49,510 bases of DNA from Myxococcales bacterium (GTDB lineage: Bacteria > Myxococcota_A > Bradymonadia > REDH01): the NCBI GenBank assembly GCA_020633625.1, contig JACKDJ010000031.1, positions 1 to 49,510 on the forward strand, in the 5' to 3' direction. Of this stretch, positions 35,273 through 45,200 are shown piece by piece (the stretch's first letter is position 1; the number at the start of each line of letters is the position of its first letter). A model generated the notes under the pieces. That model was not told where the DNA came from, did no database searches, and was given only the letters and a program-made list of their open reading frames with translations. The translations under genes were made by a program, and so were the position numbers.

Positions 35273-37882
35273 GTGCTGCGGCGCCCCGAGGTCCTCGCCC
35301 CCGCCGGTGACTGGACGACACTCCGCGCCGCCCTCGCCGCCGGAGCTGACGCGGTCTACTTCGGCCTCGACGAGGGCTTCAACGCGCGCGCTCGCGCCCA
35401 CAACTTCTCCGTCGACGAGCTCGACGCTGTCGCGGAGGCGACTCACCGGGCGGGGGCGCGCGCGTTCCTGACGATGAACACGCTCGTGTTCGAGTCGGAG
35501 CTCGACGCCGTAGAGTCGCTCGTGCGCGCGGCCGCCGCGGCTGGCATCGACGCGCTGATCGTCCAGGACTTCGCCGTCGCCGCCATCGCCCGCGCCGTCT
35601 GCCCGGCGCTCGCACTGCATGCGAGCACGCAGATGACGATCTCGAGCCGCGAGGGCCTGCGCCTCGCCTCCGACCTCGGTATTCAGCGCGTCGTGCTGCC
35701 CCGCGAGCTGTCCGTCTCCGAAGTGGCGGACCTTGCCGCCGACTCGCCGGTCGAGCTCGAGGTCTTCATTCACGGCGCCCTCTGCATGTCGTGGTCGGGT
35801 CAGTGCCTGACGAGCGAAGCATGGGGCGGCCGATCCGCGAATCGAGGGCAGTGCGCTCAGTCGTGCCGGCTCCCCTACGAGCTCGTCGTCGACGGCGAGA
35901 CCCACCCCCTCGGGGACGTGCGGTACCTGCTGAGCCCACTCGACCTCGCCGGCGTCCACGCCGTGCCCGCGCTGATGGAGGCCGGCGTCCACTCGCTCAA
36001 GATCGAGGGTCGCCTCAAGGGCGCTGCCTACGCCACCGAGGCGGTCACCCTGTTGAAGCACTGGATCGACGCTGTCGCGGCCGGGACTGCAGCGACGCCC
36101 GGCGCCGCGGACGTCTTGGCGGCCGACCTCGGCAGGTCGGCCGTCACATACTCGCGAGGCTTCTCGGACGGCTTCCTCGCCGGGGCCGACCACCAGGCGC
36201 TAGTCGACGGTCGCTCCCCGAAGCATCGCGGGATCCTCCTTGGGGAGGTGACGAACGTCGACTCCCGAGGCGTCGACGTCGCCCGCGCGCGCCCGTCCCC
36301 TCGCATGCGTGCGGTTGGCGGCGTCGCTTCACCGCTTCCACGTCCGACCGGCAGCCGCGGCGAGACTTCGTCGCCAGAACCCGAACCGCCCGCGCTCCGC
36401 GCCGGTCTGGGCGTCGCTTTCGACACGGGGCACCCCGAGCTCAGCGAGCCCGGAGGGCCGATCTTCGACGTCCAGGAGACACGCGACGGCTGGCGCCTCC
36501 GATTCGGCACTCCGGGCCCCGACCTCGGCCGCGTCCGCGCAGGTCATCGCGTCTGGCTCACCGGCGACCCGGCCGTGACGCAGCACGGGCAGGACCTGTC
36601 GGCGGCGACCCCGGAGGGACGAATCCCGGTCTCCCTCAACGTCACAGGGACGGCAGGCGCCCCCCTTCGGGTGACAGCGACGACCACGGGCACCACCGTG
36701 ACCTGCTCGGGAGAAGCGCCGCTCGTCGTGGCCACCGGCGGCGGACTCGACGAGGCGCTGCTGCGGGGCAAGCTAGGAGCGCTCGGTGGCACCCCGTTCC
36801 GGCTTGCGGATCTCGACCTGTCCAGGCTCGCCCCGAACCTGCACGTCCCTGTCAGCTCGCTGAAGGCGGTCCGGCGAGAACTCGTCACGTTGCTCGAGAG
36901 TTCGCTCACACAGCCGCGGACCCTGCACGAGTCGCCTGTCGTGCCGCTGCTCCGCCCCGTCCCGCAGCGTCAGCCGGCGGGCCGTCCGGAGTTGGTCGTG
37001 CTGTGTCGCACAATGGAACAGCTCGACGCGGTCATCGCGGCGGGTCTGTCGCACGTCGAGCTCGACTGGATGGAGCTCGTCGGGCTCGAGAAGGCCGTCC
37101 ACCGCGCTCGTGCCGCAGGTCTCGACGTGACCCTTGCGACGGTCCGCGTCCAGAAGCCGGGCGAGGAGGGCTTCGACCGACGGCTCGCCCGACTCTCGCC
37201 GACGGGCGTGCTGGTCCGACACTGGGGCGCGCTGATGTCGTTCGCAGAACTGCAGCCCGGCGAACGCCCTTCCCTCCACGGCGACTTCTCGCTCAACGTC
37301 ACGAACTCGGTCGCAGCCGCGGCGGTGCTCTCCCGGGGTCTCGACACGCTGACCGCGTCTCACGACCTCGACCTGCCTCAGCTCCTTGCCCTGCTGGCCG
37401 CCGTCGATCCGGGACGAGTGACCGTCGTGGTCCACCACCACATCTCAACGTTTCACACCGAGCACTGCGTCTACGCCGCCCGCCTGTCACGCGGGCGCGA
37501 CTATCGAACGTGTGGCAGACCTTGCGAGGCGCACCGGGTCGCTTTGCGCGACACTCGGGGCCAGGAGCACCCGGTCGTGGTCGATGTCGGATGCCGCAAC
37601 ACCGTGTTCAACGCGCAAGCCCAGTCGGCCGCAGGCAGCGTGCCGGCCCTCTTGGCCGCCGGCGTCCGCCGCTTTCGGGTCGAGTTCGTGTGGGAGGACG
37701 CCGCGACGGCCGCGGCGGTGGTCCGCGCCTACCGCGACCTCCTCGACGGAACACTGACACCGCCGCAGTGCGTCGCCGCGGTGGGCGCGCACGAGCAGTT
37801 CGGCGTCACGGCTGGCACGATGCAGGTGCTCGCACCCCGCCTAGGGGCGACGGCAGCTCGCCATCGCCCGCGGCTCGACTGA
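35273..37882 (+). CDS. large U32-family protein (RlhA-like, with DUF3656-type region)
   Basis: U32 proteins were named as peptidases, but several install hydroxyl groups on RNA (RlhA on 23S rRNA, TrhP on tRNA). From the GTG at 35273 there are 869 residues. RRPEVLAPAGDWTTLRAAL and ADAVYFGLDEGFNAR start the TIM-barrel-like core. A Cys cluster, ALCMSWSGQCLTSEAWGG and NRGQCAQSCR, is the expected iron-sulfur site. LKIEGRLKG is the U32 signature. A low-complexity Pro/Arg linker follows (about 335-370), then a DUF3656-like beta region and a C-terminal part with a second Cys set (TEHCVYA, RTCGRPC, DVGCRNTVFNA). The start is uncertain: an ATG at 35168 and a GTG at 35234 are also in frame. Confidence 0.85.
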   Translation: MLRRPEVLAPAGDWTTLRAALAAGADAVYFGLDEGFNARARAHNFSVDELDAVAEATHRAGARAFLTMNTLVFESELDAVESLVRAAAAAGIDALIVQDFAVAAIARAVCPALALHASTQMTISSREGLRLASDLGIQRVVLPRELSVSEVADLAADSPVELEVFIHGALCMSWSGQCLTSEAWGGRSANRGQCAQSCRLPYELVVDGETHPLGDVRYLLSPLDLAGVHAVPALMEAGVHSLKIEGRLKGAAYATEAVTLLKHWIDAVAAGTAATPGAADVLAADLGRSAVTYSRGFSDGFLAGADHQALVDGRSPKHRGILLGEVTNVDSRGVDVARARPSPRMRAVGGVASPLPRPTGSRGETSSPEPEPPALRAGLGVAFDTGHPELSEPGGPIFDVQETRDGWRLRFGTPGPDLGRVRAGHRVWLTGDPAVTQHGQDLSAATPEGRIPVSLNVTGTAGAPLRVTATTTGTTVTCSGEAPLVVATGGGLDEALLRGKLGALGGTPFRLADLDLSRLAPNLHVPVSSLKAVRRELVTLLESSLTQPRTLHESPVVPLLRPVPQRQPAGRPELVVLCRTMEQLDAVIAAGLSHVELDWMELVGLEKAVHRARAAGLDVTLATVRVQKPGEEGFDRRLARLSPTGVLVRHWGALMSFAELQPGERPSLHGDFSLNVTNSVAAAAVLSRGLDTLTASHDLDLPQLLALLAAVDPGRVTVVVHHHISTFHTEHCVYAARLSRGRDYRTCGRPCEAHRVALRDTRGQEHPVVVDVGCRNTVFNAQAQSAAGSVPALLAAGVRRFRVEFVWEDAATAAAVVRAYRDLLDGTLTPPQCVAAVGAHEQFGVTAGTMQVLAPRLGATAARHRPRLD

Positions 37883-37918
37883 CGCGTCACGGGGCCGTCG
37901 CCGGCCCCGCGACGCGTC
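37881..37918. terminator. strong bidirectional terminator hairpin
   Basis: Two 17-base arms (37881-37897 and 37902-37918) pair with a single A-C mismatch around a TCGC loop. The hairpin begins inside the U32 stop codon and ends 4 bases before the stop of the convergent Cys-rich gene, so it can serve both. Confidence 0.75.
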
Positions 37919-37921
37919 CAT

Positions 37922-40900
37922 TCACTCAGCGGGCGTCGCGCTCACGGTCAGCTCGAACGAGCTGATCGTGTCGAACTCCGCGTACGTGGTCGGCACGATC
38001 TGAAGCGTGGCGCCAGCGGCGATCGGGAAGCCGAGCAGCGCGCTGCCGCTCGTCCCACCGAAGTCGTCGTTGGCATCCAGGCAGCCGATCCCACCGTCCG
38101 AGGGGTCGAACGACCCGTCGTAGACGACGAGGAATCCGTCGCCGTCGGCCCACGCAGCGGTGATGTCGACGAAGAGCGTCCCGTCGGTCGCGTTCGTGAT
38201 CGGGTAGACGCCGAAGTACGTCTCGCGATCCCCGACCGCGCAGAACGAGCCGGGCCGGAAGAACGACGGGTTGCCGTCCGTGAGGCTGTCGGTGAAGACC
38301 ACCGCCTCGTCGCCCGGGCTCGGCGCCTCGGCGATGCACGCGGCCGAGCAGCCGTCTCCGCCGTCGGTGTTCCCGTCCTCGCACGACTCGAACGGCTGAG
38401 TGATGTCGTCGTCGCCGCAGGTCACCAGCTCGCAGATCGAAGGCGTGGCGAAGCACTGGTAGCCCTCTTCGATCGTGCAGGAAGACGAGCAGCCATCCTC
38501 TGAGAAGTCGTTGCCGTCGTCGCACGTCTCGCCGTGGGCGATGACCTCGTCGCCGCACACGATCTCGGCGCACTCGGACGGCTCGCCCGCGCAGAAGAAG
38601 CCGCTCTCGACCAAGCACCCGGCCGAACAGCCGTCACCGTCGTCGTTGGCGCCGTCGTCGCACTCCTCGCCGGCCGCCAGGATCCCGTCACCGCAGCCCA
38701 GCGTGGTGACCGTGAGGCGCGCGGCCTCGATGGTGTCGCCTGCGTCGAACGTCGACAGGAAGACGTACCAGGTCTCCCCTGCCGGGATCGTCGCGGCCTC
38801 GATCAGGGAGTCCAACGTGCTGTCGAAGTCGTCATCGCCCGCCACGCACGCGGAAGCGAAGTCGCCGCTCGGCGCAGAGCTATCGAGCAGGTGGACGAAT
38901 CCGTCGCCGGTCCACTCCACGTAGACGGCGATGTCGATCGGGAAGTCGTTCGAGTTCGTGATCGCCACCGGCTCGAAGTACGAATCGCGAGGACGGTTCG
39001 CGCCGCTGCAGTCGGCGTCGAGCCGGAACCAGAGCGGAAGGCCGTCGTCGATCGTGGTCTCGTACACGAACTGCGCGCCAGCGATCGGCGAGATCTCGAT
39101 GCCGCACTCCGCGGAGCACCCGTCGAAGGGCTCGGTGGCACCGTCGTCGCAGCTCTCCCAGATCTCCGTCGTCTCGTTGCCACAGACGGCCGCCTCGCAG
39201 AACGACGGCTCGCCGATGCACGAGAACGTCTCGTCGCGCATGCACGCGGTGCAGCCGTCGGCATCGACGTCGTTGCCGTCGTCGCATTGCTCGTCAGATG
39301 TGATGATGCCGTCGCCACAGTCGACCTCACTGCAGACGCTGACCACGCCGAAGAACGTGAACTCGCCGACGCAGTCCCAGCCGGCCTCGACAGTGCAGGT
39401 CGCGGAGCAGCCGTCACCGTCGACGATGTTCTCGTCGTCGCAGCCCTCGGTCTCGGCGTCCCAGAATCCGTCGCCACACGGCGCCGGGGCGCAGGTCGCG
39501 AAGTCGGTGTCATCCATGCACAGCTCGTCGATCCCACTGCAGTCGAACTCGGAGATCACGAAGCAGCCGAGGGCCTCGTCGAAGTCGCAGAGCGTGAGGA
39601 CCGTGTCGGCACAGCTACCGGCGAACAACTCCGGGTCGCAGCCGTCCGCGATGCACGGATCCGGCGCGCACACGCCGGCGCCGCCGCAGCCGAACAGGCA
39701 TCCGTCGCGGCCCGACTCGACCAGGCAGCCGTCGGCGTCCTCGGCGCAGGCCACCGCGTCGTCGCCGTCGCAGTAGAACTCGGACTCACACGTCGTCCGC
39801 GTCGAGCAGATGTCGACGCAGGCGCCGTCGACGCAGGTCGTTCCCTCCCCGCACGTCTCCGTCGTCAGGACAAGACAGCCATCTGCGTTGCGCGCGCAGA
39901 CCTCCGTACCCGTCTCCGTGCAGACCGCGCCGGCCTCGTCGCACAGCTCCTCCGCCGGAATCGCGGCGCACACGTCGGGGTCGACCACGGCGCATCCGCC
40001 GGGTCCGCAGTAGCCACCGTCGACCGCCGCGCAGTCCTCGCTCTGCTCGACGTTGCAGCCGAACGCGTCGGGCACGCACGTCACGTTCGTGTCGCCATCG
40101 CAGGCCCCCACCGACGAAGGCACGCACTGCTCGATCCCGTCACACGGGTCGCCGTCGACCGCGCAGGTCGCGACGCCCTCCGACGAGCAGAAGCCGCCCT
40201 CACGGCCGGCCGTGCAGTCGAACTCGGCGCGCACGAGGCAGCCCAGGTCACTGACCTCGCACACGACCAGCGTGTCGTCGCTGCAGGACGAGCCAGCCTC
40301 GCTGCATCCCGCGTCGTCGACGCACACGGGCCCGCACGTCGGGACGCCGCCATCGTCGACTCCGCAGATCTCGCCCGTGAGTGCGCAGTCCAGGCGCGTC
40401 TCGACGAGACAGCCGTCAGCGTCGATCGCGCAGGTCGCCACCACGTCGCCGTCGCACGCGGCCCCGATGTCCGCGCACAGCGCGCGACCCTCGCAGACGT
40501 CGGGCGCGCAGACCGCGATCCCGTCGCCTTCGCTGCAGACCTCGCCGTCGCCGCAGACGTCGCGCGTCTCGACAAGGCAGCCGTCGCTTCCGACCTCGCA
40601 CATCACCGCCACGCCATCCTCGCACGCGCCTCCCGGGGCGTCGCACTCGTCCTCGCAGGCCGCGACGCAGGCTGGCTCGGCGCCAGCATCGTCGCAGACT
40701 TGGCCCGCCGCACACGCAGTCACCGTCTCGACGAGGCATCCGTCAGCGTTCGGGGCGCACGTGACGAAGCCGTTGCCGTCACACGCCGATCCCTCGGCGG
40801 CGCACAGCTCGAGGCCTGCGCACGGGTCGGGAGTATCGGTGCCGTCGGTCCCGCCGTTGTCGGTCTGAACGTCCGAGCCCGCATCGGTTTCCTCTGTCTC

Positions 40901-40981
40901 ATCACCGCCGCTACAGCCGCCGGCGACGAGCAGGCTCGCCGCGAGCGTCAGGGCCCAGCGGGCGTTCTTCGGTCCAAACAT
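37922..40981 (-). CDS. giant Cys-rich lipoprotein with DUF4215 repeats
   Basis: This protein has 1019 residues. A lipoprotein signal (LTLAASLLVAGGC) and a short acidic stalk precede about nine disulfide-type modules (about 50-500) of the form CDGxxxxxCxxxxxGCLVET. Then come six DUF4215 (myxobacterial Cys-rich) repeats such as CGDGIITSDEQCDDGNDVDADGC. Two related beta-rich domains of about 130 residues each lie at about 630-760 and 888-1019, after the third and the sixth DUF4215 repeat. The start ATG at 40979-40981 is fixed by GGAGGAG directly upstream; the open frame continues but without a signal. No enzyme motif is visible. A surface or outer-membrane location is inferred. It is divergent from the TonB cluster. 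Confidence 0.87.
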   Translation of the reverse strand: MFGPKNARWALTLAASLLVAGGCSGGDETEETDAGSDVQTDNGGTDGTDTPDPCAGLELCAAEGSACDGNGFVTCAPNADGCLVETVTACAAGQVCDDAGAEPACVAACEDECDAPGGACEDGVAVMCEVGSDGCLVETRDVCGDGEVCSEGDGIAVCAPDVCEGRALCADIGAACDGDVVATCAIDADGCLVETRLDCALTGEICGVDDGGVPTCGPVCVDDAGCSEAGSSCSDDTLVVCEVSDLGCLVRAEFDCTAGREGGFCSSEGVATCAVDGDPCDGIEQCVPSSVGACDGDTNVTCVPDAFGCNVEQSEDCAAVDGGYCGPGGCAVVDPDVCAAIPAEELCDEAGAVCTETGTEVCARNADGCLVLTTETCGEGTTCVDGACVDICSTRTTCESEFYCDGDDAVACAEDADGCLVESGRDGCLFGCGGAGVCAPDPCIADGCDPELFAGSCADTVLTLCDFDEALGCFVISEFDCSGIDELCMDDTDFATCAPAPCGDGFWDAETEGCDDENIVDGDGCSATCTVEAGWDCVGEFTFFGVVSVCSEVDCGDGIITSDEQCDDGNDVDADGCTACMRDETFSCIGEPSFCEAAVCGNETTEIWESCDDGATEPFDGCSAECGIEISPIAGAQFVYETTIDDGLPLWFRLDADCSGANRPRDSYFEPVAITNSNDFPIDIAVYVEWTGDGFVHLLDSSAPSGDFASACVAGDDDFDSTLDSLIEAATIPAGETWYVFLSTFDAGDTIEAARLTVTTLGCGDGILAAGEECDDGANDDGDGCSAGCLVESGFFCAGEPSECAEIVCGDEVIAHGETCDDGNDFSEDGCSSSCTIEEGYQCFATPSICELVTCGDDDITQPFESCEDGNTDGGDGCSAACIAEAPSPGDEAVVFTDSLTDGNPSFFRPGSFCAVGDRETYFGVYPITNATDGTLFVDITAAWADGDGFLVVYDGSFDPSDGGIGCLDANDDFGGTSGSALLGFPIAAGATLQIVPTTYAEFDTISSFELTVSATPAE

Positions 40982-41375
40982 CACTCCTCCGTGTCTCTCC
41001 AGTTGCCGAATGCCGAAGCCCATCGCTGCGGCCGAGGGCGCGGGGGACGTCCCCGTCGAGTTCCCAGCTTCGCCCCTTACACGCACCTCAGATCGAGGTC
41101 CAGCCCTGCACCGGCCGCGACGACCACCCGGCAGTGGCCGATCGCAGCAGGCAGCCGGACCACTTGCGACCAGCCGGTCGCTTCACGGGTTCGCCACCCA
41201 CGCACCACGCGCGCGCCACGTCGGAGCCATCACGCCGCCACGCTTAGGCCGCCGTAACGCCACCGGCGCGCCGCGAAACTCCACGACGTCGACAACTCCG
41301 CGTCACCGCCGCCGCCTACATTCCGCGCCGCAACGACCAGCCAGTCCACGCCCCAGCCTCGACGACGTGACGTCA
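40982..41375. other. 394-bp divergent intergenic region, no gene seen
   Basis: This region lies between the Cys-rich lipoprotein and the TonB-like gene. It starts with the lipoprotein ribosome site (GGAGGAG on the minus strand). It ends with the palindrome TGACGTCA (41368-41375), which touches the TonB-like ATG. I found no convincing promoter pair, tRNA or small gene. Confidence 0.65.
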
Positions 41376-42254
41376 ATGAGCGACTCCGACCGCGCCGCCT
41401 CTCCGCACGGACGCCAGCGGCTCACCCAGTTCGTCGGTCTGACGCTGGGCCTCAGCGGTGCCCTCGCCGGCGCACTGGGCGTCTCGGCTCTGCTGCAGTT
41501 CGGCAGCGTCGCCTACCTCACGGCGTTCGTTCCGTCTCCGCCCGAGCCCCTGCCGGGCCAGGGGCTCTCCGATCGCTTCGTTCGAATGCTCGCAGAGCCG
41601 GAGCCGGAGCCCGAAGTCGAGCCCCCGACGCCTCCCGAGGTCGAGCCGGAGCCGCCGGTCGTTGCGGTCGCCGAACCCGAGCCCGAGCCGGAGGCGCTCC
41701 CGGAGCCCGAACCGGAGCCCGCGCCAGAGCCCGAACCGGAGCCGCCCGCCCCACAGCGGGTCCAGGAAACCTCGGGCCCCGGCGAGGGGGGCGGCAACGC
41801 GATCGGTATCGGCATCGGAAACGGCGACGGACCGCCGACCGGGCCGTCGGGGGGAGCCGGGGGCGGCGGCGGTGGCGGGGAGCGCACACCCCCGCCCGCA
41901 CCGCGGCGAACGCAGCGACGCGAAGAGGCCAGCCGGAGCGAGGAAGACCGGAACCGGGTCGCGCGAATCGAGGACACCTCCACGCCACCTTGCGAACACA
42001 TGCGTCGCGAGCCCAGCGTGCCTTACCCCGAGGAGCTCCGCGCGGCGGCGATCCACGGCACGGTCCAGATCCAGTGCATCGTCGCCGAAGACGGTCGCCT
42101 GAGAGCGTGCCGTCACCGCGGCGGGCCCGACGAGCTCTACCGGGTGGCCCTGCCCGTCGTCGAGCAGTGGCGCTGCTCGCCCGCCGAGAACGCCGATGGC
42201 GTGAGGGTCGCCGCCCCGTTCAACTTCCGCATTCCGTTCCGGCTCGAGGCCTGA
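41376..42254 (+). CDS. TonB-like energy transducer
   Basis: TonB proteins pass inner-membrane proton-motive energy to outer-membrane receptors. The 292 residues have one N-terminal membrane segment (about 18-50), a rigid Pro-Glu repeat (about 73-125, with EPEPEPE runs), a Gly-rich flexible part (134-168), a charged stretch, and a C-terminal TonB domain (about 205-290: VPYPEELRAAAIHGTVQIQC, then VVEQWRCSP and FNFRIPF). Four Cys (206, 234, 245, 267) lie in the C-terminal domain and may form two disulfides. The receptor gene starts 17 bases later, so this is probably its own transducer. No exbB/exbD is present in the window. Confidence 0.88.
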   Translation: MSDSDRAASPHGRQRLTQFVGLTLGLSGALAGALGVSALLQFGSVAYLTAFVPSPPEPLPGQGLSDRFVRMLAEPEPEPEVEPPTPPEVEPEPPVVAVAEPEPEPEALPEPEPEPAPEPEPEPPAPQRVQETSGPGEGGGNAIGIGIGNGDGPPTGPSGGAGGGGGGGERTPPPAPRRTQRREEASRSEEDRNRVARIEDTSTPPCEHMRREPSVPYPEELRAAAIHGTVQIQCIVAEDGRLRACRHRGGPDELYRVALPVVEQWRCSPAENADGVRVAAPFNFRIPFRLEA

Positions 42255-42271
42255 GCGAAGCAGCCACGAAC

Positions 42272-45200
42272 ATGCGCACGCCATCCCCCTCTCGTGCGCG
42301 TACGCCGCGGCCGGCCATGCCGAGCTGCGTGTGCGCCATCCTGCTCGCGGTTGCCTGTCTCGTCGTGCCGCGCGGCGCGTTCGCGCAGGCCGTCTCAACC
42401 CCGGACCCGCTCAGCGCGCCCGAGGGCAGCGGCGCCGCAACCGACGACTTCGACTGGGACGCGCTCGACCGGAGCGCAGCAGGAGACGCCGAAGCCGGCG
42501 ACGACTTCGACTGGGACGCGCTCGACCAGGGCGCGGCCGGAGACGCAGCGGGAGACGCCGACGACGGCGACGACGACTTCGATTGGGACGCGCTCGACCA
42601 GGACGCAGCGGGAGACCCCGACGACGGCGACGACGACTTCGACTGGGACGCGCTCGACCAGGACGCAGCCGGAGACGCCAACGACGGCGACGACTTCGAC
42701 TGGGACGCGCTCGACCAGGACGCGTCCGACGACACCGACTGGGATCAGTACTGGGAGGCGCTCGACGCCGCCGACACCGTCGAGGCCGTGGTCGTGCCGG
42801 AGACCATCGCCGAAGACCGCGGAGGCGTCCGAGGCGTCGTTCTCGACGACGAGCTCGACGCCGCCCTCGCAGGTGCCGCGGTCACCGCGGTCGGGGACGG
42901 CGCGACGACGCGCGCCGACGCTGACGGCGCCTTCTTTCTGGAGCTTGCCCCTGGGACCTACGAGCTCCGCGTCGAGCAGTTCTCGTTCGGCACCGCGGCC
43001 TATTCGGTCCTCGTCGAGGCCGGCGAGATCACCGACCTCGGCGAGGTGCGACTCCGCCCCGCCGACAACACCGCGACAATCGTCGTCGAGGGGCGCGCCG
43101 TCGCTGGCTCCGAAGCCACGACGCTGATGGAGCGACGCGAGTCGGCGTCGGTCCAAGACGCCATCGGCGCCGCTCAGATGTCGCGTTCGACAGACAGCTC
43201 CGCCGGCGCCGCAGTGCGTCGCGTAGTCGGAGTCACGCTGATCGAGGACCGCTTCCTGGTCGTCCGCGGACTCGGGGGGCGCTACACCGAGGTGACGCTC
43301 AACGGCGTGCCGGTGCCTCGCACAGACCCGGACTACCCCGGCGTCGAGCTCGACCTCTTCCCGACGAAGCTGCTGTCGAGCATCACGCTCTCGAAGTCGC
43401 CCGAGGCTTCGCTGCGCGGCGGCTTCGTTGGCGGGCTCATGGACGTTCAGACGCGCGCCTATCCGGAGCGCCGCCTGCTCGCGCTCGGTGTCAGCCTCGG
43501 CGGCAACTCGCTGACGACGTTCCAGTCGTTCGACAGGGTGACGCCGCCGACGCGGCTCGACGGCCTGGCGCTCGGCGCTCGAGCCCGCGCGTTGCCGAGC
43601 GGAATCCCTACCGATCGTCGACTCGAGGTGTCGTCGCGCGGCGTGTCGTCCGAGACCTACAACCGCGTCGTCGACCAGTTCCCCGACCAGTGGGACGACT
43701 CGACGGGGACCGCCGCGCCCGCGTTCGGGCTGGAGCTCGGGGTGGGCGACACACTGGAGACGTCTGGCGGACGCAGCGTAGGCTATCTCGTGTTGCTCGG
43801 CTACGACCGCTCTGTTCGGCACGAGCAGGGATTCGCGCGCTCGGGGCAGCTGGTAGACGGGCAGCTCGTGGCAGCCGAGACGCTGCAGCGTGAGCGCTTC
43901 GACACCCGTACTTCTCTCGGAGGGCTCGGCACCCTCTCGCTGGAGCTCGGCGACGGCCACGACATCCGCGTCGTGACATTGCTCAATCAGACCGCGACCG
44001 ACCGCTTCGAGACCGCGTCGGGGCTCAGCGACGAGCAGGATGGCCTCCTCGACCGCTCGACCGCGCAGTACCTCGCGCGCACGCTCTCCTTCACGCAGGT
44101 GCTCGGCAGCCACAGGCAGCTTCTGCCGGAGACGTCGGCGTGGCACGAGACGCGGGTCGACTGGAGCGCTTCGTTCGCGAGCGCCGCACGCGTGGAGCCC
44201 GACACGCGTGACTTCGCCAGCCTCGATGGCCTCTGGGACGACAACCCCGGGACCGGCGACCATCTTCGTTCGGACCTCGCGCAGCGCGACGTGACGGGCT
44301 CCGCGACGCTCCACGCGCCGCGCGGCGACACGCTGGAGCTTGCTGCGGGCGGCGAGATCGTCGAGTCGCACCGCGAGTTCGACTCGCGCCGCTTCCACTA
44401 CCAGGTCGCGGGCGGCGAGAATGGGCTCGCCGCGGCCGACCGCGCGCTCGGTCCCGAGGACCTCTTCTCGGATGAGCGTGTCGGGTCGGTGGGCGCCGGC
44501 GCCGAGATCGTCCTCGCGGACCAGGCGCGCGGCGGCGACGCCTACGTCGCGGCGCAGACGAGCGCGGCGGGCTTCGGGAGCGTCGAGGTTCGGTTGGCCC
44601 CGCCGCTCACGCTGCACGCCGGCGTGCGCCAAGAGTGGTACCGGCAGCGGATCGAGGACACGAGCATCGGGGCGACCGATCCCGCCGCTGAGCGCGTCGA
44701 TCTCGACACGCTCCCGTCTGCATCGCTCGTCGCCGCGCTCGGGCGCGAGGTCTACCTTCGAGCTGCGTACGGAGCGTCCGTCGCGCGTCCGCAGGCTCGC
44801 GAGGTCGCGCCGTTCGTCTACCAAGACTACGTCCGCCGCCGAACCGTCACAGGCAACGCCGACCTCGAGCGCACGTACGTGCACAACACCGATCTCCGCC
44901 TGGAGTGGTACCCGTCGGCCACCGAGGTCCTCGCGATCACCGCGTTCAACAAGGCGTTCAACTACCCGATCGAGGCGACGGTCGACACGGCCGGGGCCGT
45001 CTCGTTCGTTAACGCCGACGCCGCGAGCGACTTCGGCGGTGAAGCCGAGGTGCAGCTCTCGCTCGGACGTGTCTCCCCGGCGCTTCGCGGCTTGTCGCTC
45101 GGGCTGAACCTGACCGTCGTCGCGTCTAGCGTGACCCTCCCCTGCGACGACGAGAACGGCGACGGCGAGTGTGACCTCCAGTTTACGGACACGAAGCGCC

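Noticed and set aside
35791..37965. Alternative plus-strand frame inside the U32 gene
   Set aside because: It is Arg/Pro/Gly-rich without motifs, while the overlapping frame carries the U32 signature and Cys clusters.
38534..41257. Long plus-strand open frame across the Cys-rich lipoprotein
   Set aside because: It is antisense to a protein with signal peptide, ribosome site and DUF4215 repeats; no motif is seen in the plus-strand frame.
41368..41375. Palindrome TGACGTCA at the TonB-like start as an operator
   Set aside because: It is a single 8-bp palindrome with no second copy or known bacterial regulator; it is kept only as a note in the intergenic entry.
42395..44884. Long open frame antisense to the TonB-dependent receptor
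   Set aside because: The composition is that of a reverse-strand shadow and the receptor on the plus strand has clear domains.
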